Positions 49,583-58,649 are shown, numbered from the stretch's first letter. The stretch is DNA of 62,257 bases from DATAUK01 sp036268295 (GCA_036268295.1 DATAUK010000002.1:1-62257); one strand, 5' to 3'. Notes: generated by a model from the sequence alone, not told the origin. A program made the numbers and translations.

Positions 49583-51181
49583 TCAGCCGGCCGCCGTCAT
49601 GGCCTCGACCGCGACCTTGGCCGCCCACGGATAGTCCGCCTTGCCGCTCGGCGACCGTCGGATCTGCGGTACGACGAACATCAGCCGCGGCACCTTGTAG
49701 CGCGAGACCCTGGTGCTGCAGTGCTCCGCGATCTCCTCGAGAGTCGGCGCCGCGTGCTCCTCCCGGATCTGCACGAGCGCGGTGACGCGCTGGCCGAACC
49801 GCTCGTCCGGCACGCCGGTGACGACGACGTCGTACACCGCCGGATGCGCCTTCAGCGCCGCCTCGACCTCCTCGGGGTAGACCTTCTCGCCGCCGGTGTT
49901 GATGCAGACCGCATGCCGGCCGAGCACGGCGATCGTGCCGTCGGCCTCGATCGTCGCGGCGTCGCCGAGAAGCACCCAGCGCTCGCCGTCGATCGTGACG
50001 AAGCTCTGCTTGGTCTTCACCTCGTCTTTGTAATAGCCGAGCGGCACGTGCCCTCGCTGCGCCACGCGACCGATCGCTCCCGATCCCGCTTCGATCGGTT
50101 GCAAGTCCTCGTCGAGCACCGTGGTGCGGGCGTTGACGGTGAACTTCAGACCGGCGTCCGGGCTCGACCCGGCCTTGCCGGTGCCCTGAAAGCCGGTCTC
50201 GGAGGCGCCGAAGTTGTCCATGAGCATCACGTTCGGGAGGAGTTCCTGCAACGTGTCGCGAACCGTCTGGGAGAAGATCGCGCCGGCCGAGCTGATCGCG
50301 AAGACCGATGGCAGCTCGGTGCCCTTCATCGGGCCGGCGAGGGTTTCCGCGATCGGTCGCGCCATCGCGTCGCCGACGATCGACAGCGAATTGGCGCCTT
50401 CCCGCTTCGCGGTCTCGATCACGTCGACCGGGTCGAACCTTCGGATCAGCACCACCTTGGACGCCTGCAGGAAGCCGATCCAGGTGCCGAGCTGCGCCGC
50501 GCCGTGCATCAGCGGCGCGACCGGGAACATCACCAGGTTGCCGCGGTTGACCGCGCGCTCCGCCACTTCCTCGGGCCGGCTGACCGGAGTGCCGATCGGC
50601 TCGCCGCCGCCCATGCCGGCGAAGAACAGGTCCTCCTGGCGCCACATCACGCCCTTCGGCATGCCGGTCGTGCCGCCGGTGTAGATGATGTAGAGGTCAT
50701 CGCCCGAACGCGGCGCGAAGTCACGGACCGGCGGCTGCGCGGCCGTCGCGTCGTCGAAACGGACCGCGCCCTCGGGCGTCTCGCCGCCGCCGACCGAGAG
50801 GAACGCCTGCAGCTTCGGCGCCCGTGGGCTGACGGTGTTGATCCGCGGCGTGAACTCGGTGTCGTGGACCAGTGCGACCAGGTCGGCGTCGTTGAACAGA
50901 TAAAGCAGCTCTTCCTCGACGTAGCGGTAGTTCACGTTGACCGGCACCGCTCGCACCTTGAAGGCGGCGATCATCGTCTCGACGTACTCGGTGCAGTTAT
51001 AGAGCTGCACGCCGAGGTGGTCGCCGGGCTTGATCCCGATGCTGAGGAAGTGGTTGGCCAGCCGGTTGGCCCGCGCCTCGAGCTCGGTATAGGTCAGCCG
51101 CCGGTCACCGCAGACCAGCGCCTCGCGATCGCCGATGACATCGACCAGCGACTCGAAGATGTCGGCGAGGTTGTAGTCCAC
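49583..51181 (-). CDS. fadD19: Acyl-CoA synthetase, FadD19-like (sterol C26 acid CoA ligase)
   Basis: The 532-residue ANL-superfamily enzyme has the P-loop YIIYTGGTTGMPKGVMWR (about residues 164-181), the A5-type region NFGASETGFQGTG (about 329-341), the GDAATIEADGT and NTGGEKVYPEEVEAAL hinge, and the C-terminal catalytic Lys in RSPSGKADY (about 511-519). GVMWR and the overall sequence fit FadD19/FadD17-type steroid CoA ligases, which activate the C26 carboxyl made by CYP125. It lies between chsE5-like and kstR in the operon. Confidence 0.9.
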   Translation of the reverse strand: MDYNLADIFESLVDVIGDREALVCGDRRLTYTELEARANRLANHFLSIGIKPGDHLGVQLYNCTEYVETMIAAFKVRAVPVNVNYRYVEEELLYLFNDADLVALVHDTEFTPRINTVSPRAPKLQAFLSVGGGETPEGAVRFDDATAAQPPVRDFAPRSGDDLYIIYTGGTTGMPKGVMWRQEDLFFAGMGGGEPIGTPVSRPEEVAERAVNRGNLVMFPVAPLMHGAAQLGTWIGFLQASKVVLIRRFDPVDVIETAKREGANSLSIVGDAMARPIAETLAGPMKGTELPSVFAISSAGAIFSQTVRDTLQELLPNVMLMDNFGASETGFQGTGKAGSSPDAGLKFTVNARTTVLDEDLQPIEAGSGAIGRVAQRGHVPLGYYKDEVKTKQSFVTIDGERWVLLGDAATIEADGTIAVLGRHAVCINTGGEKVYPEEVEAALKAHPAVYDVVVTGVPDERFGQRVTALVQIREEHAAPTLEEIAEHCSTRVSRYKVPRLMFVVPQIRRSPSGKADYPWAAKVAVEAMTAAG

Positions 51182-51208
51182 GTGGCGATTCTCCTAGACC
51201 GGGCGTTC

Positions 51209-52303
51209 TCAGACCGGGGTAGCGGCTAGGTGGGCACCGAGCTCGAGCAGCTGCCGGGTCGGCGTCCCGAGCTCATGCTCGATCTGCTTGCCCCAGACGA
51301 AGTAGCGGTGCAGTGGATAGTCAAGGTCGACACCGAGCCCACCGTGGAGGTGCTGACAGGCGTGCAGCACGCGCATCCCACCGTCGCCGGCCCAGAACTT
51401 TGCCACCGCGATCTCGTCGTCGGCTGGCCAGCCCTCGGAGAGCCGCCAGGCCGCCTGCAACGCGGTGAGCCGCACCAGCTCGGTGTCGATGTAGGCGTCA
51501 GCGGCGCGCTGGCCGACCGCCTGGAAGGACGCGATCGGCTTGCCGAACTGCTCGCGCGCGATCGTGTGCTTCGCGGTCATCGCGAGCGCCGCCTGGCAAA
51601 CCCCGGCCGCGACCATCGCGAGCGCGGAGGTGTGGTGGCGGACCAGCTCGGCGTAGATCGCGCCGCCATCCGCGATGACGTCAGCGGCGTCGATCCGCGC
51701 GCCGCCGAAGCCGAGCAGCGCCTGCGGCTCGCGGTTGGTGGTCTGCAGGTCGGTGACCGTGACGCCGGGATTCCCGTTGCGCACCAACGCAAGGACAACG
51801 TCGGCATCGGTCTCGGCAGGAACGACGACGACGTCGGCTTCCGCGCCGTAGGGCACGAAGCCCTTCTCGCCGTCGAGCACCCAGTGGTCACCGTCGCGAC
51901 GCGCCTTCACATCCGCCGAGTCGCCGAACGCGGTGGTCAGCACGGTGTCGCCGGATCCGACGCCGGGCAGCAGGTCGGCGAACGCGCCCGGAGCGGAACC
52001 GCCGAGGACGTACGCCGTGACCAGCGTCGCGACCGCAGGCACCGGCGCGACCGCGCGGCCGATCTCCTCAAAGATGACCGCGAGCTCGAGGAAGCCGAGC
52101 CCGGCGCCGCCATGCTCCTCGGGCACCGCGATTCCGGTCAGGCCGGCTCCGGCCAGCTGCCTCCACAGGCCGCGGTCAAAGACCGAGATCGCGACTGCCT
52201 CGGCCTCGAGCGCCTTGAGGTGGTCGTTCGTGACCTGCTCGCTCAGGATCTCGCGGGCGAGGTTCTGCAGCGAGAGCTGGTCGTCAGTGAGTGCGAAGTC
52301 CAT
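51209..52303 (-). CDS. chsE5: Acyl-CoA dehydrogenase beta-type subunit, ChsE5/FadE27-like
   Basis: The 364-residue dehydrogenase lacks the SEPGAGTD motif and instead has HTIAREQFGKPIASFQAVGQRAADAYIDTELVRLT and CQHLHGGLGVDLDYPLHRYFVWGKQ (about residues 318-342), typical of the subunit that pairs with FadE26 or FadE29. Adjacent to a FadE26-like partner, it should form the heterotetramer that starts sterol side-chain beta-oxidation. FadE28 is the alternative closest family. It is separated from its partner by 9 bases. Confidence 0.86.
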   Translation of the reverse strand: MDFALTDDQLSLQNLAREILSEQVTNDHLKALEAEAVAISVFDRGLWRQLAGAGLTGIAVPEEHGGAGLGFLELAVIFEEIGRAVAPVPAVATLVTAYVLGGSAPGAFADLLPGVGSGDTVLTTAFGDSADVKARRDGDHWVLDGEKGFVPYGAEADVVVVPAETDADVVLALVRNGNPGVTVTDLQTTNREPQALLGFGGARIDAADVIADGGAIYAELVRHHTSALAMVAAGVCQAALAMTAKHTIAREQFGKPIASFQAVGQRAADAYIDTELVRLTALQAAWRLSEGWPADDEIAVAKFWAGDGGMRVLHACQHLHGGLGVDLDYPLHRYFVWGKQIEHELGTPTRQLLELGAHLAATPV

Positions 52304-52312
52304 TGCTCTCCT

Positions 52313-53488
52313 CTATCGCAGCGATCTCGGCATGCCGAGGCCGAAGATGGCGATCAGATCTCGCTGGACCTCGTTGGTCCCGCCGCCGAAGGTCAAGATC
52401 AAGGTGCCGCGGTAGGCCCGCTCCAGCCGACCGGCGAGCACCGCTCCCGGCGACGAACCCTTCAGTACGCCGGATGCGCCGAGCACCTCGAGCAGCAGGC
52501 CGTAGCACTCGCAGTAGCTAGTCGTGCCGTAGACCTTCACCGCCGAGGAGTCGGCGATGCTGACCTTGCCGACGCTGTCCTGCCAGATGTTCTTCCAGTT
52601 GAGCAACCGCAACGCTTCGAGCTTCGCGTGCACCCTCGCGAGGTGCACCTGCACCCACTCCTGGTCGATCACCCGACGCCCGTCGGGCAGCTTGGTGTCC
52701 TGCGCCCAGCGCCGGGTCTCGAGGTAGTTGCGCTCGAGATGTGCCGGCACCGCCAGCGAGATCCGCTCGTAGTTGAGCTGCGTCGTGATGACCTGCCAGC
52801 CACCATGGATCTCGCCGATGGTGTTGGCAACCGGCACCCGGACGTCCTGGTAGTAGGTCGCGTACGTCGAGTGGTCGCCGATCGTCTTGATCGGGGTGTA
52901 GGAGAATCCCTTCGACGAGGTCGGCACCAAGATGATGCTGATTCCCTTGTGTTTGCTGGCATCCGGGTCGGTGCGACACGCCAGCCAGATGTAGTCGGCG
53001 TGGTCGCTCAGGCTGGTGTAGATCTTCTGGCCGTTGATCACCCACTCGTCGCCGTCGCGCACCGCCTTGGTCGAAAGCGACGCCAGGTCGGTACCGGCCC
53101 CGGGCTCGGAGTAGCCGATCGAGAAGAAGCACCGGCCGGCCATGATCCTCGGCAGGATGTCGTTCTTGAGCTCCTCCGACCCGAACTGCATGATCGCCGG
53201 ACCGACCGTGTTGATCGAGAGGAAGGGCACCGGCGCGCCGGCGCGCTGCGCCTCGTCATAGAAGACGAACTGCTCCATCGGGCCGAAGCCGCGGCCGCCG
53301 TACTCCTTCGGCCAGCCGACACCGAGCCAGCCATCGGTGCCCATCTGCGCAACCGCCGCCAGGCAGGTCGGCCCGCCCATCCGGCCGTGCGCCATCTCAT
53401 CGGCGACCTCCGGCGTGACGAGCTCCTTGAAGTACCCCCGCAGCTCGTCGCGGAGCGCGACCTGGTCGTCGGTGTAGGCGATGCGCAT
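52313..53488 (-). CDS. chsE4: Acyl-CoA dehydrogenase alpha-type subunit, ChsE4/FadE26-like
   Basis: The 391-residue dehydrogenase has GWLGVGWPKEYGGRGFGPMEQ (GWPKEYGG core), the FAD-binding FSIGYSEPGAGTDLASL, NGQKIYTSLSDHADYIWLACRTDP, and the C-terminal TFGGGTNEVQRDLIAIFGLGMPR. The sequence agrees with mycobacterial FadE26 over its whole length (start MRIxYTxxQ, SEWVQxxLARVHAK-like DQEWVQVHLARVHAK). With ChsE5 it introduces the first double bond in the C8 sterol side chain CoA ester. Confidence 0.88.
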   Translation of the reverse strand: MRIAYTDDQVALRDELRGYFKELVTPEVADEMAHGRMGGPTCLAAVAQMGTDGWLGVGWPKEYGGRGFGPMEQFVFYDEAQRAGAPVPFLSINTVGPAIMQFGSEELKNDILPRIMAGRCFFSIGYSEPGAGTDLASLSTKAVRDGDEWVINGQKIYTSLSDHADYIWLACRTDPDASKHKGISIILVPTSSKGFSYTPIKTIGDHSTYATYYQDVRVPVANTIGEIHGGWQVITTQLNYERISLAVPAHLERNYLETRRWAQDTKLPDGRRVIDQEWVQVHLARVHAKLEALRLLNWKNIWQDSVGKVSIADSSAVKVYGTTSYCECYGLLLEVLGASGVLKGSSPGAVLAGRLERAYRGTLILTFGGGTNEVQRDLIAIFGLGMPRSLR

Positions 53489-53512
53489 GACGTGTCCTCC
53501 TAGACCGTGCGG

Positions 53513-54268
53513 CTAAAAACCGGCAGAGGCGGTGACGCCGCCGTCGACCACGAACTCGGCGCCGGTGCAGTACGACGAGTCGTCGCCGGCCAGGAACAGC
53601 ACGACGCCGGCGACCTCGTCGGCGGTTCCCATCCGTTTGAGACCGGCGACCTTCTTGCCGACGTACTTGCGGCCTTCTTCGTCCATCACCGCACGCGTCA
53701 TCGGGGTGTCGATACCGCCCGGGTGGACCGAGTTGACCCTGATCGCATCCGCGCCGTACTCGATCGCCGCAACCTTCGTCAGACCGCGCACCCCGAACTT
53801 GCTCGCGGTGTAGGCCCCGCAGAAGACGGTGCCGGCCAGCCCCTCGGTCGAGGAGATGTTGACGATCGAGCCGCCACCGGCCCGCTTCATCGCGGGGATC
53901 GCGGCCTTCATGCCGAGGAACGTGCCGATCAGGTTGACGTCGAGGACCTGCCTGAACTCCTCGAGCGGGGTGTCGGCGACCGCGTTGAACTTCAGGATGC
54001 CGGCGTTGTTGACCAGCACGTCGAGCTTGCCGAACTCGCCCTCGACCTGCTCGACCGCTGCCGTCCACTCGTCCTCGGAGGTGACGTCGAGGTGGAGGTA
54101 ACGGACCCGATCGCCCAGCTCATCGGCAAGCGCCTTGCCGTCGTCGTCGAGGATGTCCGCGGCCACGACACTCGCGCCGGCGCCATGCAACCGCCGGACC
54201 TCGGCGGCACCCATGCCGCGGGCACCGCCGGTGACCATCGCGACCTTGCCATAAAGATTGCCGCTCAT
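53513..54268 (-). CDS. Hydroxysteroid dehydrogenase-like SDR (FabG3-type)
   Basis: The 251-residue SDR starts at ATG 54268 (ATGA overlap with the ltp3-like stop). It has VTGGARGMGAAE (about residues 12-23), the catalytic Ser in NISSTEGLAG and Tyr-x3-Lys in CGAYTASKFGVRGLTK, and PGGIDTPMT after the sheet. The match to the 3-alpha/20-beta-hydroxysteroid dehydrogenase FabG3 of M. tuberculosis is close, including STEGLAGTV and GAEFVVDGG. It probably oxidises the C22 or another side-chain hydroxyl of the sterol CoA. Confidence 0.85.
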   Translation of the reverse strand: MSGNLYGKVAMVTGGARGMGAAEVRRLHGAGASVVAADILDDDGKALADELGDRVRYLHLDVTSEDEWTAAVEQVEGEFGKLDVLVNNAGILKFNAVADTPLEEFRQVLDVNLIGTFLGMKAAIPAMKRAGGGSIVNISSTEGLAGTVFCGAYTASKFGVRGLTKVAAIEYGADAIRVNSVHPGGIDTPMTRAVMDEEGRKYVGKKVAGLKRMGTADEVAGVVLFLAGDDSSYCTGAEFVVDGGVTASAGF

Positions 54269-55425
54269 TTCGCAGGCTCGCTTCCCACGATCCACATGGC
54301 GAAGAACTGCGCCCCGCCGCCGTACGCGTGACCGAGCGCGCGGCGCGCGCCGTCGACCTGATGCTCGCCGGCCATGCCACGCACCTGCAAGGCGGCCTCG
54401 GCGAACCGGCACATGCCCGACGCCCCGATCGGGTTCGACGAGAGCACGCCGCCGGAAGGGTTGATCGGCAGGTCGCCGGCCATCGAGGTGCTGCCGTCGT
54501 CGACCATCTTCCAGCCGGCGCCCTCCTCGGCAAAGCCGAGGTTCTCCATCCACATCGGCTCGTACCAGGAGAACGGCACGTAGACCTCGGCGGTGTCGAT
54601 CTCGCGCCGCGGGTCGGTGATGCCGGCCTGGGCGTAGACCTCCCTGGCGCAGTTGCGCCCGGCGTGCGGATTGATCACGTCGCGCCCGGCACCCATCGTC
54701 GGCTCACTGCGTACGGCGGCGCCGAGCAGCCAGGCCGGCGGGTTGGGGCATGCCTTGGCGGTGTCCTCGTCGGTCAGCACGACCGCACACGCACCGTCGG
54801 AGGACGGGCAGGTCTCGAGATAGCGGATCGGGTCCCACAGCATCGGCGATTCGCGGACCATCTCCTCGGTGATGTCCGGGATCTTCAGGTGCGCGTACTG
54901 GTTGCGCATCGCGTTCTGCCGGTCCTTGACCGCCACCTTGATGCCGATGTGGTCCGGCGCGTTGGCGTGCCGCATGTAGGCGCGGATCACCGGCGCGAAG
55001 TAGCCGCCGGCGCCGGTGACGCTCCCGCCGGTGAACGGCAGCCGGATCGAGAGCGCCCAGGTCGCGTTGGACTCGCTCTGCTTCTCGAAGCACACGACGA
55101 GCACCCGCTTGTGAGCACCACTCGCGACCAGATGCGAGGCCATCACCCCGGTCGAGCCGCCGACGCTGCCGGCGGTGTGGACCCGAAGCATCGGCTTGCC
55201 GACCGCGCCGAGGGCGTCGGCGAGATAGAGCTCGGGCATCATGACGCCCTCGAACATGTCCGGCGCCTTGCCGATCACGACGGCGTCGATGTCGGCCCAA
55301 GTCATGCCGGCGTCATCGAGGGCACGTTTCGCGGCCTCGCGCACCAGGCCCGCGATCGAGACGTCCTGGCGCTTCGCGGCGTACTTCGTCTGACCGACCC
55401 CGACGACGGCAACCCGGTTGCTCAT
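54265..55425 (-). CDS. ltp3: Thiolase-fold lipid-transfer protein, Ltp3-like
   Basis: The 386-residue thiolase-superfamily protein begins MSNRVAVVGVGQTKYAAKRQDVS (GVGQT core), with HTAGSVGGSTGVMASHLVASG (about residues 82-102) where classical thiolases have Cys, and the C-terminal GGGAQFFAMWIVG. As in SCPx/Ltp2-type enzymes, no typical nucleophile Cys is seen at HTAGSVGG, which fits a retro-aldolase rather than a thiolytic enzyme. In M. tuberculosis ltp3 follows ltp4 and a DUF35 gene, as here. It starts at ATG 55425 in ATGA overlap with ltp4. Confidence 0.85.
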   Translation of the reverse strand: MSNRVAVVGVGQTKYAAKRQDVSIAGLVREAAKRALDDAGMTWADIDAVVIGKAPDMFEGVMMPELYLADALGAVGKPMLRVHTAGSVGGSTGVMASHLVASGAHKRVLVVCFEKQSESNATWALSIRLPFTGGSVTGAGGYFAPVIRAYMRHANAPDHIGIKVAVKDRQNAMRNQYAHLKIPDITEEMVRESPMLWDPIRYLETCPSSDGACAVVLTDEDTAKACPNPPAWLLGAAVRSEPTMGAGRDVINPHAGRNCAREVYAQAGITDPRREIDTAEVYVPFSWYEPMWMENLGFAEEGAGWKMVDDGSTSMAGDLPINPSGGVLSSNPIGASGMCRFAEAALQVRGMAGEHQVDGARRALGHAYGGGAQFFAMWIVGSEPAK

Positions 55426-56351
55426 GCTGCGGCTTCGCTGCCGAGTACGGCGACCAGGTTCTGCTGCAGGCACGGTCCGCTCGTGGCGTGGCCGATCGCT
55501 CGCCGGGCGTCACCCGCTGCGATCGCATCGGCGGCGGCGGCGAGGCGTTGCAGGCCGCCGACCATCATCGGGCCGGCGGCGCCGTGGATCGGTTGGTCGT
55601 CCAAGCCGAGCGCCTCTCGTAGCAGCAGCTTCTGGTGCGGGTAAAGGACATGGAGGAACGCCGCATCGATGTCGGTGGCGCCGGCATGCTCGGCCGCGGT
55701 CCGCGCGGACAGCGACCTGGTCAGATCTCTGGCGCCGAGTGCCGGCGCATCGATCCGGTGGTCGATGCCGCGGATCCAGGCCGGCGTCTCGGTCAGCTCG
55801 CGGGCCCGGTCGCCGACGGCAAGGATGACCGCGGTCGCACCGTCGGCGACGTAGGTCGGTGTCACCGACGGCACCTCGGCGAAGCGCCCGCTGTCGCGCA
55901 TCGCCTGTGCCTGCAAGCCGGCAAGGCCCCGGGCGTCCGGCCACAGCGGCGCAACGGAGTACGGGTCGAGCTGGATCGCGAGGGTGCGGTCGAGATCGCC
56001 GCGAGACGGCCGGGAGAACGCGTAGACCAAGGCGGTGTCGATCGCTTCGTGCTGGAGCACCGCGACCGCCTCCGAGAGCGCGAACGCGCCGTCCATCTCC
56101 AGGTGCGACTCGCGGATCGGGGGCCATGCCCCGACCGCGTCGAGCGCCCCCACAAAGGCGAACGGGAAGCCCTGCAGATAGTCGCTCGAGCCGGAGACCG
56201 TGAACCCGATGTCCTGCTGCGTCAGCCCGACCTTCGCCATCGCATCATGAATGACCGGCAGCAGCAGCTCGACCTCGTTTCGGGCCGGCTCCGACGGGGT
56301 CTCGAACGACGCCGATGCAACGATCGCGACCGGCCGGTCGAAGGTCCTCAC
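55422..56351 (-). CDS. ltp4: Thiolase-fold lipid-transfer protein, Ltp4-like
   Basis: The 309-residue thiolase-superfamily protein starts at GTG 56351, its G shared with the DUF35 stop (TAGTG). It has VAIVASASFETPSEPARNEVELL, GFTVSGSSDYLQGFPFAFVGALDAVGAWPP, and the C-terminal GPMMVGGLQRLAAAADAIAAGDARRAIGHATSGPC. It pairs with the ltp3-like protein and two DUF35 proteins. Such sets form complexes acting on sterol side-chain CoA esters. An upstream in-frame extension to 56501 is rejected because it lies within the DUF35 gene. Confidence 0.83.
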   Translation of the reverse strand: MRTFDRPVAIVASASFETPSEPARNEVELLLPVIHDAMAKVGLTQQDIGFTVSGSSDYLQGFPFAFVGALDAVGAWPPIRESHLEMDGAFALSEAVAVLQHEAIDTALVYAFSRPSRGDLDRTLAIQLDPYSVAPLWPDARGLAGLQAQAMRDSGRFAEVPSVTPTYVADGATAVILAVGDRARELTETPAWIRGIDHRIDAPALGARDLTRSLSARTAAEHAGATDIDAAFLHVLYPHQKLLLREALGLDDQPIHGAAGPMMVGGLQRLAAAADAIAAGDARRAIGHATSGPCLQQNLVAVLGSEAAA

Positions 56352-56854
56352 TAGATGTATTCCTTGTAGGTCTCGTACGTCGCGTCCGGCTCGCCGGTCG
56401 GACGGAAGTAGCGGATGCTGCCGAGGTCGGCCTCGCGTTCGGCGTCGGCGACCCAGACCGCCTCGACCCGCATGCCGAGCCGCACGTCCTCGGGCTCGCA
56501 CTCCTGGACCAGGAACATCGAGGTGATGTCAGCGCCGTCGAGCCGGATCCACGCGGTGACGTACGGCACCTCGAGACCCGGTGTCGGCACCCGGGTGATG
56601 CAGAACGTCGTGATCGTGCCCTTGCCGGTGAGGGTCAGCTCCTCGTCGGTAGCGACGCCGCACATCGAGCAGGCGCCCCGCGGCGGGACGTAGACCTTGC
56701 CACAGCTCGGACAGCGCTGGCCGACGATGTCGCCACGTTCGAGCGACCGCAGGAACCGGGACGACGCGACGCCCGGGGTGTAGCTGTAGTCGAGTCGGAT
56801 CGGCGTATCAACGATGGTGACCGGCCCCGGTTCCTCGGTCTTGACCTCCGTCAC
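56351..56854 (-). CDS. DUF35 OB-fold protein with zinc ribbon
   Basis: The 167-residue protein starts at GTG 56854 (GTGA overlap with the upstream DUF35 stop). It has the full DUF35 layout: an N-terminal helix (TPIRLDYSYTPGVASSRFLRSLE), a rubredoxin-like zinc ribbon with RCPSCGKVYVPPRGACSMCG (about residues 44-63), and an OB-fold domain ending with IRYFRPTG. DUF35 proteins bind thiolase-like Ltp proteins and, in ChsH2-Ltp2, are needed for retro-aldol side-chain cleavage. It lies directly upstream of ltp4. Confidence 0.88.
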   Translation of the reverse strand: MTEVKTEEPGPVTIVDTPIRLDYSYTPGVASSRFLRSLERGDIVGQRCPSCGKVYVPPRGACSMCGVATDEELTLTGKGTITTFCITRVPTPGLEVPYVTAWIRLDGADITSMFLVQECEPEDVRLGMRVEAVWVADAEREADLGSIRYFRPTGEPDATYETYKEYI

Positions 56855-57297
56855 TTCTGGACCTCGAAACAGACCAGGTCCCGGATCGAGCCAACTCGTT
56901 CCTCGGCCCAGCGCGCTTTGACCCTCGCCCCGGTCGAGATGTTGGCCGGATCGCCGGCGTCGACTGCCGCAAGCATCGCGGTGTCGGCACCGTCGAGCCG
57001 GATCAGCGCCCAGGCGAACGGATGCGACAGCGGCTGACCGGCGAGCGGGCTGTCGTTCCACGACCAGGTGGTGACCATTCCGGTGTCGGCGACCTCGACC
57101 AGCTCGTCGATGTCCTCGCTGGTGACCGGGTCGTAGTCGATCGCCGGCACCAGCACCCGGCCGTCGACGCCGCGGACCCCGATGATCTTCGCGTCGCGCA
57201 GTCCGGTCAGGAACGCGCCGATCGCGGGGCCGGTGGAGCGGGTGTAGGTGTATTCGATCGCGTGCGGTGCGTTCAGCACCTCGGTGCTCGAGCTCAT
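56851..57297 (-). CDS. DUF35-like OB-fold protein lacking zinc ligands
   Basis: The 148-residue protein starts at ATG 57297 (one-base overlap with the cyp stop). It has the DUF35 N-terminal helix (AIEYTYTRSTGPAIGAFLTGLRD) and OB fold (TWSWNDSPLAGQPLSHPFAWALIRLDGADTAML), but in place of the zinc ribbon it reads KIIGVRGVDGRVLVPAIDYDP, with no Cys. The next gene encodes a DUF35 protein with an intact ribbon, so the two may form an asymmetric pair around the Ltp proteins. The longer upstream frame belongs to the cyp gene. Confidence 0.82.
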   Translation of the reverse strand: MSSSTEVLNAPHAIEYTYTRSTGPAIGAFLTGLRDAKIIGVRGVDGRVLVPAIDYDPVTSEDIDELVEVADTGMVTTWSWNDSPLAGQPLSHPFAWALIRLDGADTAMLAAVDAGDPANISTGARVKARWAEERVGSIRDLVCFEVQK

Positions 57298-58532
57298 CAC
57301 GTCGCGGCCGCGTTCTTCTCGGGGACGAATCTGACCGTCATCTCCTTGATGCCGTTGATGAAGTTCGACCGAAGTCGGCGCGGCCCGGCGATCAGCTCGA
57401 TGTGGTCGCACCGGGTGATCAACGACCGGAACAAGCACTCCAGCTCGAGCTTCGCCAGATGCCGGCCGAGGCAGAAGTGCGGGCCGCCACCACCGAAGCC
57501 GACATGCGGGTTGGGCTCGCGGGCGACATCGAAGGTGTCGGGATCGGTGAAGACCGACTCATCGCGGTTGGCCGAGGTGTAGTAGATGACGACCTTCTCC
57601 CCCGCCTTGATCGCCACCCCGCCGACCTCGACGTCGGCCATCGCGGTACGCCGGAACATGTTCACCGGCGTGACCCAACGGACGATCTCGTCGGCGGCCG
57701 CCGGGATCAGGCTGGGATCGGCCTTGAGCTTGGCCCACTGGTCGGGATGCTCCATCAGCGCCTGCATGCCGCCGGAGATCGCATTGCGGGTGGTCTCGTT
57801 GCCGGCGACCGCGAGCAGCATGAAGAACAGGTCGAACTCGAGCTCGCTCAAGACGTTGCCGGCCTCGTCCGGGCTGATCAGCTTGGAGACAATGTCATCC
57901 TTGATCTCCTTGCGCTTCTCCTCGGCGAGCGCACTGGCATAGGCCCACATCTCGGCCGCCGCGTTGAACCGCTGCTCCTCGGTGACGCCGTACTCCGGGT
58001 CCTCACCGCCGACCATCCGGTTGGACCAGTCGAAGACCTTGTGGCGGTCTTCGAGCGGCACGCCCATCAGCTCGGCAATGACGATCAGCGGCAGTTCGGC
58101 GGCGCAGAGCGTGACGAAGTCACCCTCGCCCGTCGCGACCGCGGTGGCGACGATCTCCTCGCAGGTCTCCTGGATCCGTTCCTCGAGTCGCGCGATCATC
58201 CTCGGGGTGAAGCCGCGGTTGACCAGGCTGCGGGTGCGGGTGTGCTGCGGCGGGTCCTGGTTGAGCATGAACATCCGCTGCTGGTCGATCTGCTCCTGGG
58301 CGTACTCGTTGATCATCGCTGTCTTCTCCTGCGAGGAGAACAGCTCGGGGTTCCGGGAGACGAAGACGACGTCGGCGTGCGCGGTCAACGCCCAGTAGCC
58401 ATCCGGCGAGTCCGGATCCGAGTGCTTGAAAACCGGCGCCTCGGCGCGCAGTCGCCGGAACTGGTCATGCGGCACGGCGGCGATGTACTGGTCAAGGTTG
58501 TAGACGTCGATATCGGCCAGCGAATCGGTCAC
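57297..58532 (-). CDS. cyp125: Cytochrome P450, CYP125-like sterol C26 monooxygenase
   Basis: The 411-residue P450 starts at GTG 58532 behind AGAGG; the upstream ATG frame crosses the KstR box and is rejected. It has FKHSDPDSPDGYWALTAHADV near the N-terminus, the I-helix AGNETTRNAISGG (about residues 240-252), EIVRWVTPVNMFRR (ExxR region) and the heme loop FGGGGPHFCLGRHLAK (Cys about 353). CYP125, CYP124 and CYP142 oxidise the terminal methyl of cholesterol. The DSPDGYWA motif and the operon context favour the CYP125 role. It is first in the ten-gene operon. Confidence 0.87.
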   Translation of the reverse strand: MTDSLADIDVYNLDQYIAAVPHDQFRRLRAEAPVFKHSDPDSPDGYWALTAHADVVFVSRNPELFSSQEKTAMINEYAQEQIDQQRMFMLNQDPPQHTRTRSLVNRGFTPRMIARLEERIQETCEEIVATAVATGEGDFVTLCAAELPLIVIAELMGVPLEDRHKVFDWSNRMVGGEDPEYGVTEEQRFNAAAEMWAYASALAEEKRKEIKDDIVSKLISPDEAGNVLSELEFDLFFMLLAVAGNETTRNAISGGMQALMEHPDQWAKLKADPSLIPAAADEIVRWVTPVNMFRRTAMADVEVGGVAIKAGEKVVIYYTSANRDESVFTDPDTFDVAREPNPHVGFGGGGPHFCLGRHLAKLELECLFRSLITRCDHIELIAGPRRLRSNFINGIKEMTVRFVPEKNAAAT

Positions 58533-58574
58533 GAGCACCTCTCGATCGCGCGATGTGAGAGCCGGTAGCAATAC

Positions 58575-58588
58575 AAGAACGTGTTCTA
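58575..58588. promoter_or_regulatory. KstR-type box 1 (cyp125 side)
   Basis: AAGAACGTGTTCTA fits TnnAACnnGTTnnA at all fixed positions except the first T. It lies 42 bases upstream of the cyp125-like GTG start. Confidence 0.75.
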
Positions 58589-58635
58589 ATCTTGCCTGAT
58601 TCTCACCTGGCGTCAACCCTCCTGGCCGAAAAAAC

Positions 58636-58649
58636 TAGAACGTGTTTTA
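58636..58649. promoter_or_regulatory. KstR-type box 2 (fadA5 side)
   Basis: TAGAACGTGTTTTA fits TnnAACnnGTTnnA at every fixed position. It lies 57 bases before the fadA5-like start. With box 1 it places one operator at each arm of the divergent promoter region. Confidence 0.85.

Noticed and set aside
49721..51229. 502-codon open frame on the plus strand
   Set aside because: It is antisense to the fadD19-like gene, which has complete ANL motifs.
51230..53503. 757-codon open frame on the plus strand
   Set aside because: It is antisense to the chsE4/chsE5-like genes. It is an artefact of GC-rich third positions, with no recognisable domains and an Arg/Asp/Val-heavy composition.
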